Shown here in pieces: positions 7,790 to 17,129 of a DNA stretch of 28,308 bases. Within the stretch, counting starts at the first letter, position 1; every line of letters starts with the position of its first letter. Location: assembly GCA_002427745.1 (NCBI GenBank), contig DIYF01000065.1:10158-38465 (forward strand). The letters are read 5' to 3'. The DNA comes from Roseivirga sp. UBA6061 (GTDB lineage: Bacteria > Bacteroidota > Bacteroidia > Cytophagales > Cyclobacteriaceae). The position numbers and the translations under genes were made by a program. The notes under the pieces were generated by a model. It worked only from the letters and a program-made list of their open reading frames with translations. It was not told the DNA's origin and did no database searches.

Positions 7790-10141
7790 TCAGGCCTTCG
7801 TGCCTTCAATCTCCTGAATCAGCTCATCATAGGTAACTCCCCCATTGTAGGCGACTTCTGCCCGAAGGGCGTGCAAGCCGTGCACTCCCTGGAGGTCTTC
7901 CAGTGGATAGTCCTTATAGCCGGGCTTGAGATAGCCCTTGGCAATCAGGAAGTCGAGATAAGTACGGTATTCAAGGGCATCCTGCTCTTGTGAGTATACA
8001 ATCACGATACTTCCGGGACGCGTAATCCTTTCCTTTGTGCCTTTGATATGGGCCTTATCCACACGCTTTTTGATGATCTCATAGCGTGCATTATAAGCAC
8101 CTTCCACATCGAACTGCTTTTCGTCCATGCGAAACTGTACGGATATGGAGGTATTGTATACCAGGATCAGTGAAGCGATTTCGATGTTTGTGTCCAGCTC
8201 CTGCTGCATCGACTTAAACTCATTCTCCATCTCGCACATTACCTGAAGCTGCCATAGTCGGATATTCCTCAGGAAGATGGGGTTAAAAGTCTTATCCCTC
8301 GTAATGGACTGGCCTATATAGATATTGTGCTCTACACCATCAGTTTTATATCGCTCGAAATAATGCGGAAAAACCTGCTGGGCTTCTACCTGTTTTTTAT
8401 CGAGATAAGAGGCAAGTCGCTGATTGATCTGATTGACGCTGGTATCATACTTCTTGCGCTCTTCATATACTGTTTTCATCTCAGGATGAATCAGCGCTTC
8501 ATACTCTTCAATGAGTGATCTGACGCTGTGGTTTTCCTCTTTCAGGTGTTCAAAAACAGGATACACGTTCGCTCCCAGGAAGGCGAGTAATTTATGCTCT
8601 GTGCCGGCAGACAGTTCTGACTTAAGCTCCTTTATATAGGCTTCTGTGCGGAACAGCAACTCCTCATATACGGGCATTCTGCTCTCATCAAAGACCGTTT
8701 TAAGCACCTTATTCACCGCATTCAACTGCTTGATCAGGTCAGCACTCACTGCCTTATTTCTTCGTTCCGAAGACCCTTTGATATCCATCTGGCCATAGAG
8801 CGGATATAGATTATCAAAGGCTATATCCGTAAACACCGGCTGCTCCCCTTTTGCCTGCTGGGCTACAAATTTCTCTGCCTCCTGCTCAAAGCGCCACTTT
8901 ACCGATGGGTGAATGGTAGTGCATTCCTGCTGTATTACCGCTTCGATCTGATTCTGCGATTCAGTGATAAATCGCTTATGGGCCATGGCCAGAATAGGCA
9001 TTACCAAAGCCAGGGCTTTGAGGCTCCCCTTGTGTAGTTCGTATTTCTTTTTTGCGGCCAGTTCCATATATCCCAGGAATTCGCCTTCATGCACAATAGG
9101 AATGATGATATAGCTCTGGTATCCGGAGGCCAGAAGTTTGCGGGATAATCCTGTGCTGGCCCTCTTATCAAAGTAAGCCGCGTCCGTAATCACCAAAGGC
9201 TCCTTGCGCGAAATCAACAGTTCTGTGCTGAAGTCACACAGGTCTGTGGTACAGTTCAGGGATTCTCCGTCATTCAGCAGAATGCTTCTGAGTTCCTCCT
9301 GCTCTTTCTTTACAATCAGGTCTTTTTCCTGAGCCAACACCCCGATTGATAAATCATTGTTTCCTAACAGGTTACGAATGCCTTGTTCAATCTTTTCAAA
9401 GGTGTCGGTAGACTTAATCAGCAAGTTGGAGGTAATATTTCCCAGAGACTGATCAAAGGTAACATCGACCATATTGACCAGGTTAAGGCCTCTCATAATC
9501 CAGCTGTTTGGAGGAAACTTCTTCTTCCAAAGCTCCATATCACCAAAGTTGTTGATCAGCTCTTCAAAATCTTCCTGTGTAATGTCCACAGCCTTGTCCG
9601 TGGGGATAAACTCCGACATATCCGCATTGATGAGCATTTTATAAGTACGGGTCAGTCCCTGATGCTTATTAAAGAACTCGAGGAATTGTGGGGTTCCGCC
9701 CGTTAAGGGATAGTGGTAGTAGTGCCCCAGTATAAAGAAGCAGCAGTAGAGGTAAAAGAGGTCCTCGTCTACATTCTTCATAGTAAAGGCAAACTCTTCG
9801 CCCGAAGCCTCAACAATGCTGTCAAAGCGTTTTGAGGTATAGATTGGCTCAAAATAGAACGGTGGAGTCAGAATTTTAATCTCGTTAGAGGTCAGGGCAT
9901 CGGGGAAAAGAGCCCTGCTGAGCATCTTAAGTGACTTGTCATACTGCCCAAGCTGCGACATATCAGCGATACCATCTCTCAGCTCCGGGTGTTTTTCTAC
10001 CTCAGCCAACAGCGATTTTGCATATTGGGCTGCAGCCTCATCCTCACCTTTTACCTGCTCTTCGAGGGTTTCTATCAGCTTAAAAAAACTCACCTGCATT
10101 ATGGCAGGAAACTCAACTTCTTTCCCATTATATATCATCAC
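7790..10141 (-). CDS. Large GAF-domain protein, 783 aa
   Basis: No signal peptide or membrane segment is seen, so it is predicted to be cytoplasmic. Residues of about 240-395 look like a GAF sensor domain (DLCDFSTELLISRKEPLVITD, YQSYIIIPIVHEGEFLGYMELAAKK). They are flanked by an N-terminal helical region containing an aromatic patch (YLYCCFFILGHYYHYPLTGG) and a long charged C-terminal region with coiled-coil character. There is no histidine kinase, GGDEF or DNA-binding output domain. Proteins of this layout are known in Cytophagales and Flavobacteriia as GAF domain-containing proteins without assigned function. It is probably a stand-alone sensor or scaffold. The start MMIYNG at 10141 is the first ATG. 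Confidence 0.75.
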   Translation of the reverse strand: MMIYNGKEVEFPAIMQVSFFKLIETLEEQVKGEDEAAAQYAKSLLAEVEKHPELRDGIADMSQLGQYDKSLKMLSRALFPDALTSNEIKILTPPFYFEPIYTSKRFDSIVEASGEEFAFTMKNVDEDLFYLYCCFFILGHYYHYPLTGGTPQFLEFFNKHQGLTRTYKMLINADMSEFIPTDKAVDITQEDFEELINNFGDMELWKKKFPPNSWIMRGLNLVNMVDVTFDQSLGNITSNLLIKSTDTFEKIEQGIRNLLGNNDLSIGVLAQEKDLIVKKEQEELRSILLNDGESLNCTTDLCDFSTELLISRKEPLVITDAAYFDKRASTGLSRKLLASGYQSYIIIPIVHEGEFLGYMELAAKKKYELHKGSLKALALVMPILAMAHKRFITESQNQIEAVIQQECTTIHPSVKWRFEQEAEKFVAQQAKGEQPVFTDIAFDNLYPLYGQMDIKGSSERRNKAVSADLIKQLNAVNKVLKTVFDESRMPVYEELLFRTEAYIKELKSELSAGTEHKLLAFLGANVYPVFEHLKEENHSVRSLIEEYEALIHPEMKTVYEERKKYDTSVNQINQRLASYLDKKQVEAQQVFPHYFERYKTDGVEHNIYIGQSITRDKTFNPIFLRNIRLWQLQVMCEMENEFKSMQQELDTNIEIASLILVYNTSISVQFRMDEKQFDVEGAYNARYEIIKKRVDKAHIKGTKERITRPGSIVIVYSQEQDALEYRTYLDFLIAKGYLKPGYKDYPLEDLQGVHGLHALRAEVAYNGGVTYDELIQEIEGTKA

Positions 10142-10250
10142 ACGGTTGGTTTAGGGTTTTTAGCCTGTTATTACTCTGACCTGTTCCGGAGGTATTGTAA
10201 CGTTTGTCAGATAAAATTGATTCAATCTTCTACCACAAAACCTGGCAAAT

Positions 10251-10286
10251 AAAGAAGGTCAGAGCTAAACACCCTGACCTCTTCTT
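10251..10286 (-). terminator. Hairpin downstream of the 91-aa gene pair
   Basis: A 7-bp perfect stem AGGTCAG/CTGACCT (10256-10262 with 10274-10280) can be extended by partly paired A/G and T/C arms. On the minus strand it is followed by TTCTTTATTTG. It lies 21 bp past the stop at 10307 and before the GAF gene, so the two are probably separate transcription units. Confidence 0.5.
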
Positions 10287-10306
10287 ATGATTCGAAATGT
10301 ACCACA

Positions 10307-10582
10307 TCAGGTAGAACAATGGTCTATAGCTTCCTGAATACCATTCCATATTTCTCCATCCGTTACAAAGAACGGCTTTTGCTGAACGGTATAAGTAACG
10401 GAGTCTTTCTGAGCGTTGTAATCGAAGCTGAAAACAAATTTTCCGATTTTGCTATCGGTTGTGGCCGTTCCCTGGTCGGCATTGGCTGGTGCATAAACCG
10501 TCCCGTGTTCCTTCTCACTGGTGGTCTTGAGGCACTGCCATACAGCGGTGGTGACACCGCCAAAGGTTCTTGATTTTCCCAT
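10307..10582 (-). CDS. Small protein, 91 aa, paralogue 2 of tandem pair
   Basis: Unknown family. It starts MGKSRTFGGVTTAVWQC and ends IWNGIQEAIDHCST. It has no signal peptide or membrane helix. Cys17 and Cys89 are shared with the adjacent paralogue, as are the stretches ADQGTATTD and SFDYNAQKDSV. It is 64 of 91 residues identical (70%) to the upstream copy by my count, without gaps. The divergence is concentrated in the middle (residues 44-51 and 65-68). It lies 36 bp downstream of its sister and is probably in the same operon. A binding or toxin-like role is possible but nothing in the sequence proves it. Confidence 0.75.
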   Translation of the reverse strand: MGKSRTFGGVTTAVWQCLKTTSEKEHGTVYAPANADQGTATTDSKIGKFVFSFDYNAQKDSVTYTVQQKPFFVTDGEIWNGIQEAIDHCST

Positions 10583-10618
10583 ATGTTTTAATGTTTGGTT
10601 TTGGTTTGAAATTGAAGA

Positions 10619-10894
10619 TCAGCTGGAGCAGTGATCGATTGTTTCCTGAATACCATTCCAGATCTGATTATCTGACACGATAAAAGGTTTTTTGATGATC
10701 TTATAAGACACAGAGTCTTTCTGAGCATTGTAGTCAAAGCTGAGCTCTACGGTGCCTACCACCGTGTCGGTTGTAGCGGTGCCCTGGTCTGCATCTGCCG
10801 GTACATATTTTGTTCCGTGTTCCTGTAAGCTGGTGGATTTCACACATTGCCATACAGCGGTGTTAACACCTCCGAATGTTCTTGATTTAGCCAT
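10619..10894 (-). CDS. Small protein, 91 aa, paralogue 1 of tandem pair
   Basis: This is the promoter-proximal member of the pair. It has the same length and architecture as its neighbour: MAKSRTFGGVNTAVWQC at the start, EHGTKY and ADQGTATTD in the first half, SFDYNAQKDSV in the middle, IWNGIQETIDHCSS at the end. It has no signal peptide. Strict conservation of both ends, including the two Cys, against variable central residues suggests one folded domain with a variable surface. It is transcribed away from the polysaccharide operon, from a 286-bp divergent intergenic region. Confidence 0.75.
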   Translation of the reverse strand: MAKSRTFGGVNTAVWQCVKSTSLQEHGTKYVPADADQGTATTDTVVGTVELSFDYNAQKDSVSYKIIKKPFIVSDNQIWNGIQETIDHCSS

Positions 10895-11180
10895 AATATT
10901 AAGATTAGTGTTTTGAAGTTTAAAAAGTATTATAAACTAATATGACAATTTTTTATCAATTTATCACCAAAATAGATTAGGCAATTCTAAATTATCCTTG
11001 CCTCGCCTGAAAGATCAGGCAAACACCCCGCAAAAATATTCCACATACTGAGTAGTCAGGTGCAAATCAGCCTATCGCTGATATACTCACATTCACCCCT
11101 CGTCCCGGTTCAGTCATCTAAAAGCACAGCACATAAAGGCGCACTGAAATAGCTTTGATCAAACAAAAAAATTAAAAGCC
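10895..11180. promoter_or_regulatory. Divergent intergenic region with overlapping hairpins
   Basis: It holds the promoters of the 91-aa pair (minus) and the polysaccharide operon (plus). GCCTGA-AAGA-TCAGGC (11005-11020) is a perfect 6-bp stem. TTGCCT/AGGCAA (from 10999 to 11022) is an alternative stem overlapping it. A TAGCTTTG sequence at 11150-11157 fits the TAnnTTTG -7 element, 23 bp before the sugar transferase ATG, but I see no matching -33 element. The 10895-10975 part is strongly AT-rich. Confidence 0.4.
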
Positions 11181-11939
11181 ATGGAAGCCAGAATATCCAC
11201 TCCGCCCCTTAAAAGATGCTTTGACCTGATCGTGACAGGAATCCTGTTCATTTGCCTCAGTCCTCTTTTTCTACTGGTAGCATTGCTCATCAGGCTGGAG
11301 TCCAAAGGACCGATATTTTATTACTCCTATCGCGTGGGTCAGGGATACAAGGTATTCAAGTTCTATAAGTTCAGGTCGATGAAGGTGAATGCTGATCAGC
11401 TGGTGGATCAGATGAAGGACAAAAACCAATATGGTGGCGTTGCTTCAGGCCCCCAGGGCTATCAGCTCACACGCGCGGATCTGGCAAAGTCAAACCATGA
11501 GCACATGATGGTTAGTGATGACATGGCTTACCCGGTAGAAGCTTATGAGCAATACCAGAGTCAAAGCGATGAAAATTCATTCGTCAAATTCAAAAACGAC
11601 CCGCGCATTACCCGGGTGGGCAAGTTCATCCGCAATAGCAGCATTGATGAATTGCCTCAGCTGTTCAACATTCTGAAGGGAGATATGTCACTGGTAGGCA
11701 ACCGCCCTCTCCCACTATATGAGGCAGAGAAGCTTACGAAAGACGATACAGTCGGGCGTTTTCTGGCCCCTGCAGGACTTACAGGACTTTGGCAGGTAAC
11801 GGAAAGAGGAAAAGACAATATGACCCCTGAGAGTCGCTGCAAGCTGGATATCGAGTATGCTCAACGCCACAATTTCTGGATGGACATGAAAATACTCTTC
11901 AAGACCCCGCTTGCCGCCTTTCAACATGAAAACGTCTAA
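11181..11939 (+). CDS. Polyprenyl-phosphate sugar-1-phosphate transferase (initiating)
   Basis: This 252-residue protein belongs to the bacterial sugar transferase family (WcaJ/WbaP C-terminal catalytic type), which loads the first sugar-phosphate onto undecaprenyl phosphate at the inner membrane. One hydrophobic segment (about 14-37) precedes the signature GPIFYYSYRVGQ and FKFYKFRSM. The later motifs NDPRITRVGKFIRNSSIDELPQ, LVGNRPLP and GLTGLWQV are all present. An insert of about 55 residues (VNADQ to QSDEN) lies between FRSM and FVKFKNDPR, longer than in the typical enzyme. It is the first gene of a five-gene operon; the next ORF starts 11 bp later. Confidence 0.93.
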   Translation: MEARISTPPLKRCFDLIVTGILFICLSPLFLLVALLIRLESKGPIFYYSYRVGQGYKVFKFYKFRSMKVNADQLVDQMKDKNQYGGVASGPQGYQLTRADLAKSNHEHMMVSDDMAYPVEAYEQYQSQSDENSFVKFKNDPRITRVGKFIRNSSIDELPQLFNILKGDMSLVGNRPLPLYEAEKLTKDDTVGRFLAPAGLTGLWQVTERGKDNMTPESRCKLDIEYAQRHNFWMDMKILFKTPLAAFQHENV

Positions 11940-11950
11940 ACCCATTCGAC

Positions 11951-13120
11951 ATGAAGAGTATTCAGACAATTCTCAAATCACTTAAAAGGCAAACCTCTTC
12001 CGGCAGGTTTATCCCCTTTGTAGACGGACTGCGATTCCTGGCCATTATGCCGGTAATCATACAGCATGCCAGTGAACGCCTCATGAAGTACAATCCACAA
12101 GTGGAAATTCAGGCAGGCATAGAGCAACAGGCAGAATTCCTGGTATCTCGTGGTGCTATTGGCGTGATCATTTTCTTTACACTCAGTGGCTTTATACTAA
12201 GCCTGCCTTTTGCTCAGGCTACGGCTACCTTTAACTATAAAAAGTACCTGGGAAGAAGACTGACCCGACTGGAGCCTCCCTTCATTTTCTGGATGACCTG
12301 CTTTGCCATAGTGCTGCTTATTCAATCAGGCATGGATGTGAGCATGATAACAGAGCGCTGGCTGGCGAGTGTCCTCTATATACACACCATCAACTATCAG
12401 GAGTTCTCTCTGATCAATCCGGTAGCCTGGTCACTTGAAGTAGAGATTCAGTATTATCTGATCGCCCCTTTTCTGGCCATGCTCTATTTCAACCAGCCTG
12501 ATAAGCGCTTCAGAAGAGCCTTTCTGATTGTGTTTCTCCTGCTTTTCCTGGTTTATCAACACTCTTTGGGCTGGCACCTGTTTCCTGTCAAAGCCTCTCT
12601 TCTGGGGCATTTACAGCACTTCCTGATCGGAATGCTCATAGCAGACCTGTACAGGAATGATACGCAGTGGGTTGCTCAGAAGCATATCATCTGGGATCTC
12701 ATGGCTCCGCTTTGCCTGCTGACTATGGCCTATACATGGACTGAGGAGTTTGGCAAAACCCTCCTGATGAATCTGGCGCTCGCAGGTTTGTTTATTGCCG
12801 CACTGAAAGGCCGCTATTTCCCTGCCTTATTGAGTACGCGCATGGTCACAGTGATTGGCGGCATGTGCTATACCATTTATCTGATACATCTGCCATTGCT
12901 CGAACTGCTCTATTCATTTATCGGGGATTTCGGTCAGTCAACCTCCTGGTCTGTTCAGTTATCGTTATCTCTGCTCATTGCCCTGCCTCTGGTTTTACTT
13001 AGCAGTATGATTGGTTTCAAGCTGATAGAACAACCCTTTATGAAACGAGATGCCATGACGCAACTCAAAGGGTTCTTCAGCTTCTCCAATACCAAAAAAC
13101 AAGTTTCTGTTTCAAAATGA
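11951..13120 (+). CDS. Acyltransferase family 3 membrane protein
   Basis: This 389-residue OafA/YrhL-type protein is predicted to acylate the repeat unit or another envelope sugar. About ten membrane helices are visible. The N-terminal signature FVDGLRFLAIMPVIIQHASERL contains the conserved His region. FFTLSGFILSLPFA, RRLTRLEPPFIFWM and NPVAWSLEVEIQYYLIAPF are typical of the family. There is no C-terminal SGNH domain, so it is the short form. It lies 11 bp after the sugar transferase and 6 bp before the TolC-like gene, within one operon. Confidence 0.92.
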   Translation: MKSIQTILKSLKRQTSSGRFIPFVDGLRFLAIMPVIIQHASERLMKYNPQVEIQAGIEQQAEFLVSRGAIGVIIFFTLSGFILSLPFAQATATFNYKKYLGRRLTRLEPPFIFWMTCFAIVLLIQSGMDVSMITERWLASVLYIHTINYQEFSLINPVAWSLEVEIQYYLIAPFLAMLYFNQPDKRFRRAFLIVFLLLFLVYQHSLGWHLFPVKASLLGHLQHFLIGMLIADLYRNDTQWVAQKHIIWDLMAPLCLLTMAYTWTEEFGKTLLMNLALAGLFIAALKGRYFPALLSTRMVTVIGGMCYTIYLIHLPLLELLYSFIGDFGQSTSWSVQLSLSLLIALPLVLLSSMIGFKLIEQPFMKRDAMTQLKGFFSFSNTKKQVSVSK

Positions 13121-13126
13121 ACGACC

Positions 13127-13843
13127 ATGAAAAAGTTATTGACCGCTATACTGATTCTGATTTCACTTAAGGGACATGCTCAGGAAATGCCTCAGAGCAA
13201 GATGGCCATGGACAAGATTAAAGAGGTGGAAGAGCTGATCAACCTGGCTATTGCTGCTGCTCCCGGATTAAAAGTATTCAGTAAGAGTCAGGAGCAGACG
13301 AGTGAGGAAATTGCTATTACCAAAAAGAAATGGCTGAGACATCTCGCACTGACTGCGGGTATGAACTATGGCAATGGCGTAGTGTCTGACCAGCTTACCA
13401 ATGGAACAGGTACAGACAACCGCATCACCTACCTCACACGCCAGAACATAACCTACAATGTAGGCCTGAACATCAGACTCCCCTTTTCTGAAATGTCTTC
13501 CAGAAAAAATGAGATCAAGATCAAAAAGCTGGAGCTGGAGCGGTTGGAATACCTCAAAATGGATCAGCAGAAATTTATCAGAGAAGAAGTAATCAAACGA
13601 TATAAGTCTCTGGCCTACTGCCTGAAAGCCGTAAAGCTGCAGACCGAAGTAGTAGAAGCGAATGATATTGCCTTACAGGTGGCAGAAAACTACTTCAAAG
13701 AAGGTACGCTGCCTATGGAGCAATATAGAATGGCTGTAGATCAGACCTATACCTCCAAGCTGGAGCTGGAAAAATCGAAGAATGAAGCCTGGTACTGCTT
13801 CAGGTCACTCACTGAAATCGTAGGACAATCTATCTTAAAATAA
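13127..13843 (+). CDS. Half-length TolC-like outer membrane protein
   Basis: This 238-residue protein has a signal peptide (MKKLLTAILILISLKGHAQ). A helical stretch with VEELINLAIAAAPGLKVFSK resembles the repeat start of outer membrane efflux proteins. A beta-strand region follows (LALTAGMNYGNGVV, ITYNVGLNIRLPFSEM), then a long heptad-rich helix (from about 125 to 235). Canonical TolC proteins are about 420-480 residues with two such repeats, so this is one repeat. It lies between the acyltransferase and the Wzz-like gene, 6 bp from each. A role in polysaccharide export or as a periplasmic partner of the co-polymerase is inferred. Confidence 0.8.
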   Translation: MKKLLTAILILISLKGHAQEMPQSKMAMDKIKEVEELINLAIAAAPGLKVFSKSQEQTSEEIAITKKKWLRHLALTAGMNYGNGVVSDQLTNGTGTDNRITYLTRQNITYNVGLNIRLPFSEMSSRKNEIKIKKLELERLEYLKMDQQKFIREEVIKRYKSLAYCLKAVKLQTEVVEANDIALQVAENYFKEGTLPMEQYRMAVDQTYTSKLELEKSKNEAWYCFRSLTEIVGQSILK

Positions 13844-13849
13844 GCCGTC

Positions 13850-15952
13850 ATGGACTTTTTGCAAATCATACGACTACTGGCCAGATACTTCCACTACATT
13901 GCCTTAACGGCTGTATCACTGGCTGTACTGGTATTCCTCTCAACGAAGGATGCCAAGCAACAATATGTCTCTCATACTTTGCTGAATACAGGACTGATCT
14001 CCGGATACAATATTGAAAGCAACAAATCATCCGGTGTGGATTATGCCTTCACCAACAATGAGATAGAAAACCTGATCAACCTGGCTACCTCTTACGAAAC
14101 AAACAAGGAGCTTTCAGCCAGGATCATGTCAAAACTGTTATGGGACAATCATCAGCAAAAGAACTCAATGCTGGCAGACAACCGCGAAGATCTGAAGGAG
14201 TCTATCAACTCCCTGGAATTTACCATCCAGCCCAAAGACACCGAGGAAAGTATTTATCACCGCATTGTATCAATAAGAGATCAAGACCAGTCCAACGTCA
14301 TATACAAGGTTACCAACTCTGACAACCCCTTCTTCGGTATCGAGCAACTGGAAACCCTGACTGTTTCCCGTGAAGGCAAAAGTGATATGATACGTATGCA
14401 ATACTCCACCCTGGACCCTTTTCTGAGTCAATATACGCTGGAGCTGCTGACCACTATCTTTATTGAAAAGCACAAGAATATAAAAAATGGCCAGAGTGAA
14501 TCAGTTATCGGTTTCTTCGAAGAAGCTACCGCGAAGACTTCTGCCAAACTGAAGGCTGCTGAAGATGAGTTACTCAATTTCAGAGTACGGAATAAGATTA
14601 TCAACTACTATGAGCAGACTCGCTTTATCTCTGGTAATAAGGAGGAACTGGACAAGCAGTATCAGGAGGAGTTGAAGGTATTGGCAGGTGCACGTTCTGC
14701 CCTGGCCAAAGTAGAAATGGAGATAGCTGATAAGAACATACTGCCCAGACTTCAGGCACAAATTGCGAATAACCGCTCTCAGCTGTCTCAATACACTACC
14801 CGGGTGACAGAATTGAATCTTATCAAAGATACCATTCCTCAAAGCCCTGCCCAGATTATGGCCAAAGCGCAGCTCAATCATCGAATTGACTCGCTCAAAA
14901 CGGCCATGACGAGTGTGGTAAAGAAAATCATAGCTGTAAACAGAACCCCCAGTGGTATAGAAACCAAGGAGTTTCTCACCCAGTGGCTTAATAGCACAAT
15001 TACCCGTGAGGAATCTGCAGCCAAGCTGGATGTAATGAAAGCCAGAAAGAAAGAGTACGAAGTGATTTATGACAGGTTTGCCCCGCTCGGATCTACGCTG
15101 AAGCGTTTGGAAAGAGAGATTGATGTAGCCGAGCGGGAATATCTGGAAAACCTGCACAGTTATAACCAGGCCCGCCTGCATAAATATAATATGCTCATGA
15201 GCAGCAATCTGAAGGTGATTGATACTCCTTATTATCCGCTGAAACCTGAGAAGTCAAAAAGAGCTATGCTGATTATTCTGGCCTTTATGGTAGGACTGGT
15301 ATTACCGACAAGTGGTATTATTGCTACTGAACTTCTGGATAGCAGCCTGAAAAACCCGGAAAATGCAGGAGCACAAACAAAGCTGAAAATTGCAGGAACC
15401 CTGCCTGTGGTACCTGAAAAAGGCAAATCACAAAAGATTGATTTTAAGTCACTTAACCAAAAGGCTTTAAACCTCTTTGTTCAGGAGTTGCGCTCAGCAG
15501 CCAAGGGTACCGACAATCCTGCCAGAGTTATCTTCTTTAGTATTAACCCTGGTGAAGGCAAGAGCTTTTTACAGGAGCAATTAGAGGCCTATCAGTCAGA
15601 TAATCGTGTCAATGCTTTTCTGGGTAAAAACAAAGCAGCTGATCTTGAGTCTGAATTCAGCTTTACAGAACTGCCCGCTATTATTCAACACCCCTATTCA
15701 AAGCAGGATGTAAAAGATGGTGATATCCATATACTGGTTTGCAAGGCCAGCAGAAAGTGGACAGATGCCGACCGACATGCGCTGAAGGTCTATAAAAAGT
15801 TGGCTGGCAAAAAGCCTATCCTGTTCTTAAATGGGGTGAGCACCCATGTTATGGAAGAAATGATAGGAGAAATCCCTAAAAAACGTACCAGGTTCAGAAA
15901 GTTGGTGAAGCGCATTCTGACCGAGGGTTTCAAACAAAACGGAAGCTTCTAA
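13850..15952 (+). CDS. Wzz/GumC-like polysaccharide co-polymerase with degenerate kinase domain
   Basis: This 700-residue protein has an N-terminal membrane helix (about 12-32), a long periplasmic region with coiled coils (about 220-300 and 385-445), and a second membrane helix (about 470-492). This is the Wzz chain-length fold. The cytoplasmic tail resembles a BY-kinase: a Walker A-like NPGEGKSF (566-573) and a CKASRKWTDADRHALKVYKKL to FLNGV segment. A Walker A-prime Asp cluster is missing, and the C-terminus (KLVKRILTEGFKQNGSF) has no Tyr cluster. The tail is therefore probably a pseudokinase. It is the fourth gene of the polysaccharide operon. Confidence 0.88.
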   Translation: MDFLQIIRLLARYFHYIALTAVSLAVLVFLSTKDAKQQYVSHTLLNTGLISGYNIESNKSSGVDYAFTNNEIENLINLATSYETNKELSARIMSKLLWDNHQQKNSMLADNREDLKESINSLEFTIQPKDTEESIYHRIVSIRDQDQSNVIYKVTNSDNPFFGIEQLETLTVSREGKSDMIRMQYSTLDPFLSQYTLELLTTIFIEKHKNIKNGQSESVIGFFEEATAKTSAKLKAAEDELLNFRVRNKIINYYEQTRFISGNKEELDKQYQEELKVLAGARSALAKVEMEIADKNILPRLQAQIANNRSQLSQYTTRVTELNLIKDTIPQSPAQIMAKAQLNHRIDSLKTAMTSVVKKIIAVNRTPSGIETKEFLTQWLNSTITREESAAKLDVMKARKKEYEVIYDRFAPLGSTLKRLEREIDVAEREYLENLHSYNQARLHKYNMLMSSNLKVIDTPYYPLKPEKSKRAMLIILAFMVGLVLPTSGIIATELLDSSLKNPENAGAQTKLKIAGTLPVVPEKGKSQKIDFKSLNQKALNLFVQELRSAAKGTDNPARVIFFSINPGEGKSFLQEQLEAYQSDNRVNAFLGKNKAADLESEFSFTELPAIIQHPYSKQDVKDGDIHILVCKASRKWTDADRHALKVYKKLAGKKPILFLNGVSTHVMEEMIGEIPKKRTRFRKLVKRILTEGFKQNGSF

Positions 15953-15989
15953 AAGTACATCAGGAACGATTCTAACAGTTTTACCCCTT

Positions 15990-17129
15990 ATGAAAAAGAC
16001 CATTATCTGCCACTCCTTCCCTTCCTGGGATGCTCCTTATGTGAAATCTACCATGGAGCTCATGAAGCGACTAGCTGCCCGTCACAGGGTGATCATCATA
16101 GACTATCACTATACCTGGAAGGACCTTTTCACCTGTAAATATGCTCCTAAAAAAGCATTGCTGGGCCTGAAAAACCGGTGGAGAAAACTGAATACACGGT
16201 TTGGGGAAGTGGAGATATACAATACTCCTCCGGTAATACCGGTGAACTGGATTAACAACCAAAAGCTTTTCAAACTGGTGGCGGGTATCAATGCATGGCT
16301 GTTAAGAAACACCTTCAGGAGAATCCAGAAGAGAATCTCGTCAGAAGAGACCGTGCTGGTCAATGCCTTTAATCCGGTATATGGCCTCCTGACGGATAAG
16401 ACCTGGGACGTTTCACAGAAGATATACTACTGCTATGACGAAATAAGTGGCACCAACTGGAGCAGCAAATGGGGATCGGTGTTTGAAGAGCAGTATATGA
16501 AGAAGGTTGATCGGGTAATCACTACCTCTTCAAAGCTCAGATCTGTTAAAGGAGACAGCAATCCGGAATGTCATTTGGTAAAGAATGGCGTAGACCTGGA
16601 CATTTTTCAGGAGCCTCAATTGACGAAATCGAAAAACCGGGTGATTGGTTATGTGGGAGCGGTGGATGATCGTATAGATGCTGAGCTGGTAAAAATGCTG
16701 GCAGGCAGGCTCACAGAGTATCAGTTCAGGTTTATCGGCCCGGTAAAGTCTGCAGAACACCTGAGTTACTGGAGCTCTGTGCCGAACATCGAATGTATCG
16801 GGGCAGTAGACCAGGCACTGTTACCGGCTATGATCAATAAAATGGACCTTTGTATCATTCCATTTGTTCAAAATGAACTGACAGCGGCTATTTACCCTTT
16901 AAAGATCAATGAGTATCTGGCCATGGGAAAGCCGGTAGTCAGCACCGGTTTTGCTGACTTATCCGACTTTAAATCATTAATTGCTGTGGCTGAAGATACG
17001 AACAGCTTTGAGCAACTGATTGAACGTGAGCTCAAGGGTAATACCCGTCTCAGAATTCAGAAACGCATTAAATTCGCCAAACAGAATAGCTGGGAATCAA
17101 GAGCCGAAGAATTTGCCGCTTATTTATAA
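15990..17129 (+). CDS. Glycosyltransferase, GT4-like
   Basis: This 379-residue enzyme has a GT-B fold. The C-terminal half has the strand VIGYVGAVDDRIDAELV, the mid motif FRFIGPV, and the donor-binding segment AAIYPLKINEYLAMGKPVVSTGF (about 305-327), with the Glu used by GT4 retaining enzymes for nucleotide-sugar binding. The N-terminal half has ICHSFPSWDAPYVKSTMELMKRLA. It presumably adds a sugar to the lipid-linked repeat unit in the cytoplasm. It is the last gene of the operon, 37 bp after the co-polymerase. Its stop codon lies 3 bp past that of the convergent tpx gene, so the two ends overlap. Confidence 0.9.
   Translation: MKKTIICHSFPSWDAPYVKSTMELMKRLAARHRVIIIDYHYTWKDLFTCKYAPKKALLGLKNRWRKLNTRFGEVEIYNTPPVIPVNWINNQKLFKLVAGINAWLLRNTFRRIQKRISSEETVLVNAFNPVYGLLTDKTWDVSQKIYYCYDEISGTNWSSKWGSVFEEQYMKKVDRVITTSSKLRSVKGDSNPECHLVKNGVDLDIFQEPQLTKSKNRVIGYVGAVDDRIDAELVKMLAGRLTEYQFRFIGPVKSAEHLSYWSSVPNIECIGAVDQALLPAMINKMDLCIIPFVQNELTAAIYPLKINEYLAMGKPVVSTGFADLSDFKSLIAVAEDTNSFEQLIERELKGNTRLRIQKRIKFAKQNSWESRAEEFAAYL

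Noticed and set aside
14570..15181. Minus-strand frame of 203 codons
   Set aside because: It lies wholly inside the Wzz-like gene, which has strong domain support. It has no motif or start context of its own.
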